From contig NC_087062.1 of assembly GCF_963678635.1 (NCBI RefSeq), forward strand, positions 99,747,705 through 99,811,704: DNA of 64,000 nucleotides, in the 5' to 3' direction. A program made the position numbers and the translations under genes. The DNA comes from Symsagittifera roscoffensis (Eukaryota > Xenacoelomorpha > Acoela > Convolutidae). The notes below the pieces were generated by a model that ran no database searches, was not told where the DNA came from, and was given only the letters and a program-made list of their open reading frames with translations. Below are positions 62,801-64,000 of this stretch, in pieces (positions within the stretch are counted from its first letter, which is position 1; each line of letters opens with the position of its first letter).

Positions 62801-64000
62801 GGCGGCGGCATGGGCGGACATATCTCATGCACTGAGGGGCTTTTATGGACTAGCCGACATCCTGATCGTATTAGACGAGGTGCTCTTGCTAGAGATATCG
62901 AACTTTGCCAGGCAGCTCAAGTTCAGCCCAGTCATCGGGGACGATCACCCGGCGATAAGCAAATTAACGGCCAGCCTGTGGTTTCGGAGTATGGATGTGA
63001 AGATCACGAACTCCACCAGCAAGTCTAGAGGTCCCAGTAACGGGAGAAGAAATGTGGCCGAGACGGAAAAGCAATTAGGATCGTTGAAATATCGTTTGAC
63101 TCAAGAGAATGGCTGGTGGCCATTTTTGACACCAAGGTTGGAGAACGCCACGAATAAGACAAGGGAGGAAGCACCACTCCTCGTGAAGCAAGTCTGGAGT
63201 TTCCTAGAGAAGCAACTGGAGCTGGCCGAAGTAAGAGACATGACGGTGGCTAGATTTGTCTCGGCCGCCAATGAAGTGACGATCGCAGGGTTCTGGAGAG
63301 AGCACGCCAAAGGCGAATTGAAGACTCGGAGGGATTACGAGATTCTCAAGTTCTTGAGTCCTTGCTGGGAGAAGGAATTCTTGGCAGGAATATTCGGTAC
63401 CACGGCGACTATCTTTGGAGCCTTCGTGCAGGAGATACTGGGCATGCCCATCAGCTTGCTCTTGGCCCTGTATTTGGTCTACCCCAGATACTTGTTCAAC
63501 ATGGGTCCAGCATACATGTTTAGTCGGGGAGTGGAGACACTTCGAGTTGATGGGTACCTGGCACTAGTGCTCTTGACCCATGGGGAATTGGTGTCGTTTC
63601 ATCGATTAATGGAATATGGAGAGCCTCTGTCTATGGGGAGAGTCCACACGAGCATTGAAACCAGCTCCTACAAGTGTGCCGCAGGATTGAAGACGTTGCT
63701 AGTGCAATACCTCATGATGCAAAATCGGCACATGACGGGTGAAGATGAGAATCCAACTTCGAGAGAAGAATGGAAGAAGACGAACAGAGGGATGCCTCTG
63801 CTGACGGACCTATGCCTGGCAATGAGGTCGGACCCAATGGGGATAATCCGGGGCCTAGAGGAGGTGGTGACCTGCATTTATGGTCCAGCAGTGACGTACG
63901 CGTTCCCAGACCCCCTGGTGACAACGTATCGTCACTCTGTAACGCACTTGAGCCTTATCAGTATACTGGATGGGACGGCGTTAAATTGGTGTCAGCAGGA
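59808..64000 (+). CDS. Element 2 ORF3, partial (continues beyond the window)
   Basis: The ATG at 59,808 (AGAATGGCA) opens a frame that I follow to the right edge, about 1,397 codons, by alignment with element 1 ORF3. The N-terminal ~110 residues match (LDELYRRL, DLARNPGL). A long coiled coil follows at about 140-230 (ERDQAVNERDQALRL). The SGNH domain has LIVGDSLVRVL (415), SFAGA, IGTNDVSR (about 464) and SDGIHF (about 560). The second SGNH-like part has FAGMNDHLHAMG and TTSPGYANMP. The frame ends at the edge in a stretch equal to SVVD...LNWVEQ of element 1. Signal peptide and transmembrane segments are not seen in this part. Confidence 0.85.
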   Translation, partial: MADRFWNSVPAALRKPTLDELYRRLRDLDYTQIDERMAVMLNAILQLEDQGECRESATEAVLMIGYTTEGISNQEQTRWLSWNVDGGVRGFDLARNPGLNNNTEYGAGEFPLPTRPTVRSTSQSSSRVPSMSRMQQTTEAYPDLGVLRKELEKTQKERNKANLDRDQANLDREKVQLERDQAVNERDQALRLLEIQKAEHQQELRVRENAANRDQLRSELDRIKQRQRELDAQKGARPKERVVTSSRPESRMEVDEAPRARARFNLDREAREHMSEGLEVWIPNDATSSLRSLETQPIRPLMDVELPGYTPTSTSSDGQVSGGSSRLRELGERLRQKSRESSARPELPPTWREQPVRSVVILSYKKNTEGRYHRHNRLDWSTEQKARRDCFHDAAWVQYMAPPRVPEGAVHLIVGDSLVRVLTRIRSHWQTGILSFAGAATPQMLATLDMLGMTKVYTVTLMIGTNDVSRGEARKITRLHDKVSCLLEELRIQMDPILLTICTVPYNMMFDQHALEMNEKVRNLNKGIRDIHRKSVLPVRLLDVAERMEKEGFPEDTSSDGIHFDRPRGAEWLNDVFQEHINALEADLLETAQFTLGPPPNPPFLASRALSGRLGPRVDTRDSSRSSQTRLQSATPMESEEVTSSTPPSSAISSVVVAESKRENKSMETARLRYPEKVKELDLESLECRQELAETLGIERVSHEDLNRHHCVDWLKAHEAHFSRAKLMETTDLTGIPTKTIMGPINYRPLKLLGSPGLIAEPPKHRTSIARIRLATPAQLKVVDKLLNPGGTGLPDAAYEGSKLAEDPRYGKPCGSTQLAKTLAVYDRADPAAARVVIVAGSDFEGTSPKLFWPETLIYSLPGAELNQMLTLVVAIKSEMPCEPELLLFAGMNDHLHAMGLLEQLKGDEIPTSRKIWEAIQALFAAMNEVQENVVSRFGSKTKVVFTTSPGYANMPPALQFVYTVLILIAEGSEWRILMAAPNRELEPSNLRLRKSELAAAWADISHALRGFYGLADILIVLDEVLLLEISNFARQLKFSPVIGDDHPAISKLTASLWFRSMDVKITNSTSKSRGPSNGRRNVAETEKQLGSLKYRLTQENGWWPFLTPRLENATNKTREEAPLLVKQVWSFLEKQLELAEVRDMTVARFVSAANEVTIAGFWREHAKGELKTRRDYEILKFLSPCWEKEFLAGIFGTTATIFGAFVQEILGMPISLLLALYLVYPRYLFNMGPAYMFSRGVETLRVDGYLALVLLTHGELVSFHRLMEYGEPLSMGRVHTSIETSSYKCAAGLKTLLVQYLMMQNRHMTGEDENPTSREEWKKTNRGMPLLTDLCLAMRSDPMGIIRGLEEVVTCIYGPAVTYAFPDPLVTTYRHSVTHLSLISILDGTALNWCQQ

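Larger units (their letters stand above)
47118..64000 (+). mobile_element. Element 2: related giant Ty3/gypsy-type retrotransposon, runs off right edge
   Basis: 5' LTR 47,118-48,035, primer site 48,047, leader, gag (50,492) with frame breaks, pol (52,710-59,300) and ORF3 (59,808 to the edge). Gene order and the domains inside each ORF match element 1. Nucleotide sequence has diverged widely outside a few blocks, so these are separate families. The 3' LTR lies outside the window. Confidence 0.88.

Overview
The window is eukaryotic and most probably metazoan. The host genes carry GT-AG introns, the intergenic DNA is AT-rich, and Penelope-like, tyrosine-recombinase and LTR retroelement sequence is present. 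I cannot name the species. About a quarter is host DNA; the rest is retrotransposon.

Positions 1-14,640 are mostly host. A minus-strand amidase-signature enzyme runs off the left edge (1-1,046). AT-rich intergenic DNA follows, with decayed mobile remnants: the C-terminal end of a tyrosine recombinase (about 3,070-3,624), a Penelope-type reverse transcriptase piece (about 3,745-4,090) and a GIY-YIG endonuclease piece on the other strand (about 5,580-5,790). A five-copy tandem array of a 1.185-kb unit fills 5,763-11,673; each unit holds a 23-bp inverted repeat. A three-exon lysocardiolipin/lysophospholipid acyltransferase gene (LCLAT1-like) lies on the minus strand at 11,858-14,622.

Positions 15,247-64,000 are two related but diverged giant Ty3/gypsy-type elements, both on the plus strand. 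Element 1 is complete at 17,924-42,284 (24.4 kb). It has 886-bp LTRs differing at about four positions, a tRNA-Asn-like primer site, a 3-kb structured leader, a gag-pol frame broken by one UGA, and a third ORF of 2,955 codons. Element 2 starts with its LTR at 47,118 and leaves the window inside its third ORF; its gag-pol has at least two frame breaks. A 6.3-kb tandem duplication of element 2's left flank, LTR, leader and part of gag precedes it, and element 1 is inserted in the first copy of that duplication, in the leader.

Both elements share an unusual design. Gag has two zinc knuckles. Pol has the order protease, RT, RNase H, long acidic spacer, integrase, followed by a C-terminal module that looks like a macro (ADP-ribose) domain. 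A separate giant ORF3 follows, with an SGNH-hydrolase domain and a second SGNH-like domain, and each ORF3 is preceded by a splice-acceptor-like site. At nucleic-acid level, Pol carries several internal copies of the polypurine tract. One of them sits in a 67-nt hairpin-PPT-hairpin block that differs at three positions between the two elements, although the surrounding silent sites have diverged. The element 1 leader holds hairpin modules, including a duplicated module whose stem shows compensatory changes. These features are the best candidates for undescribed biology here.
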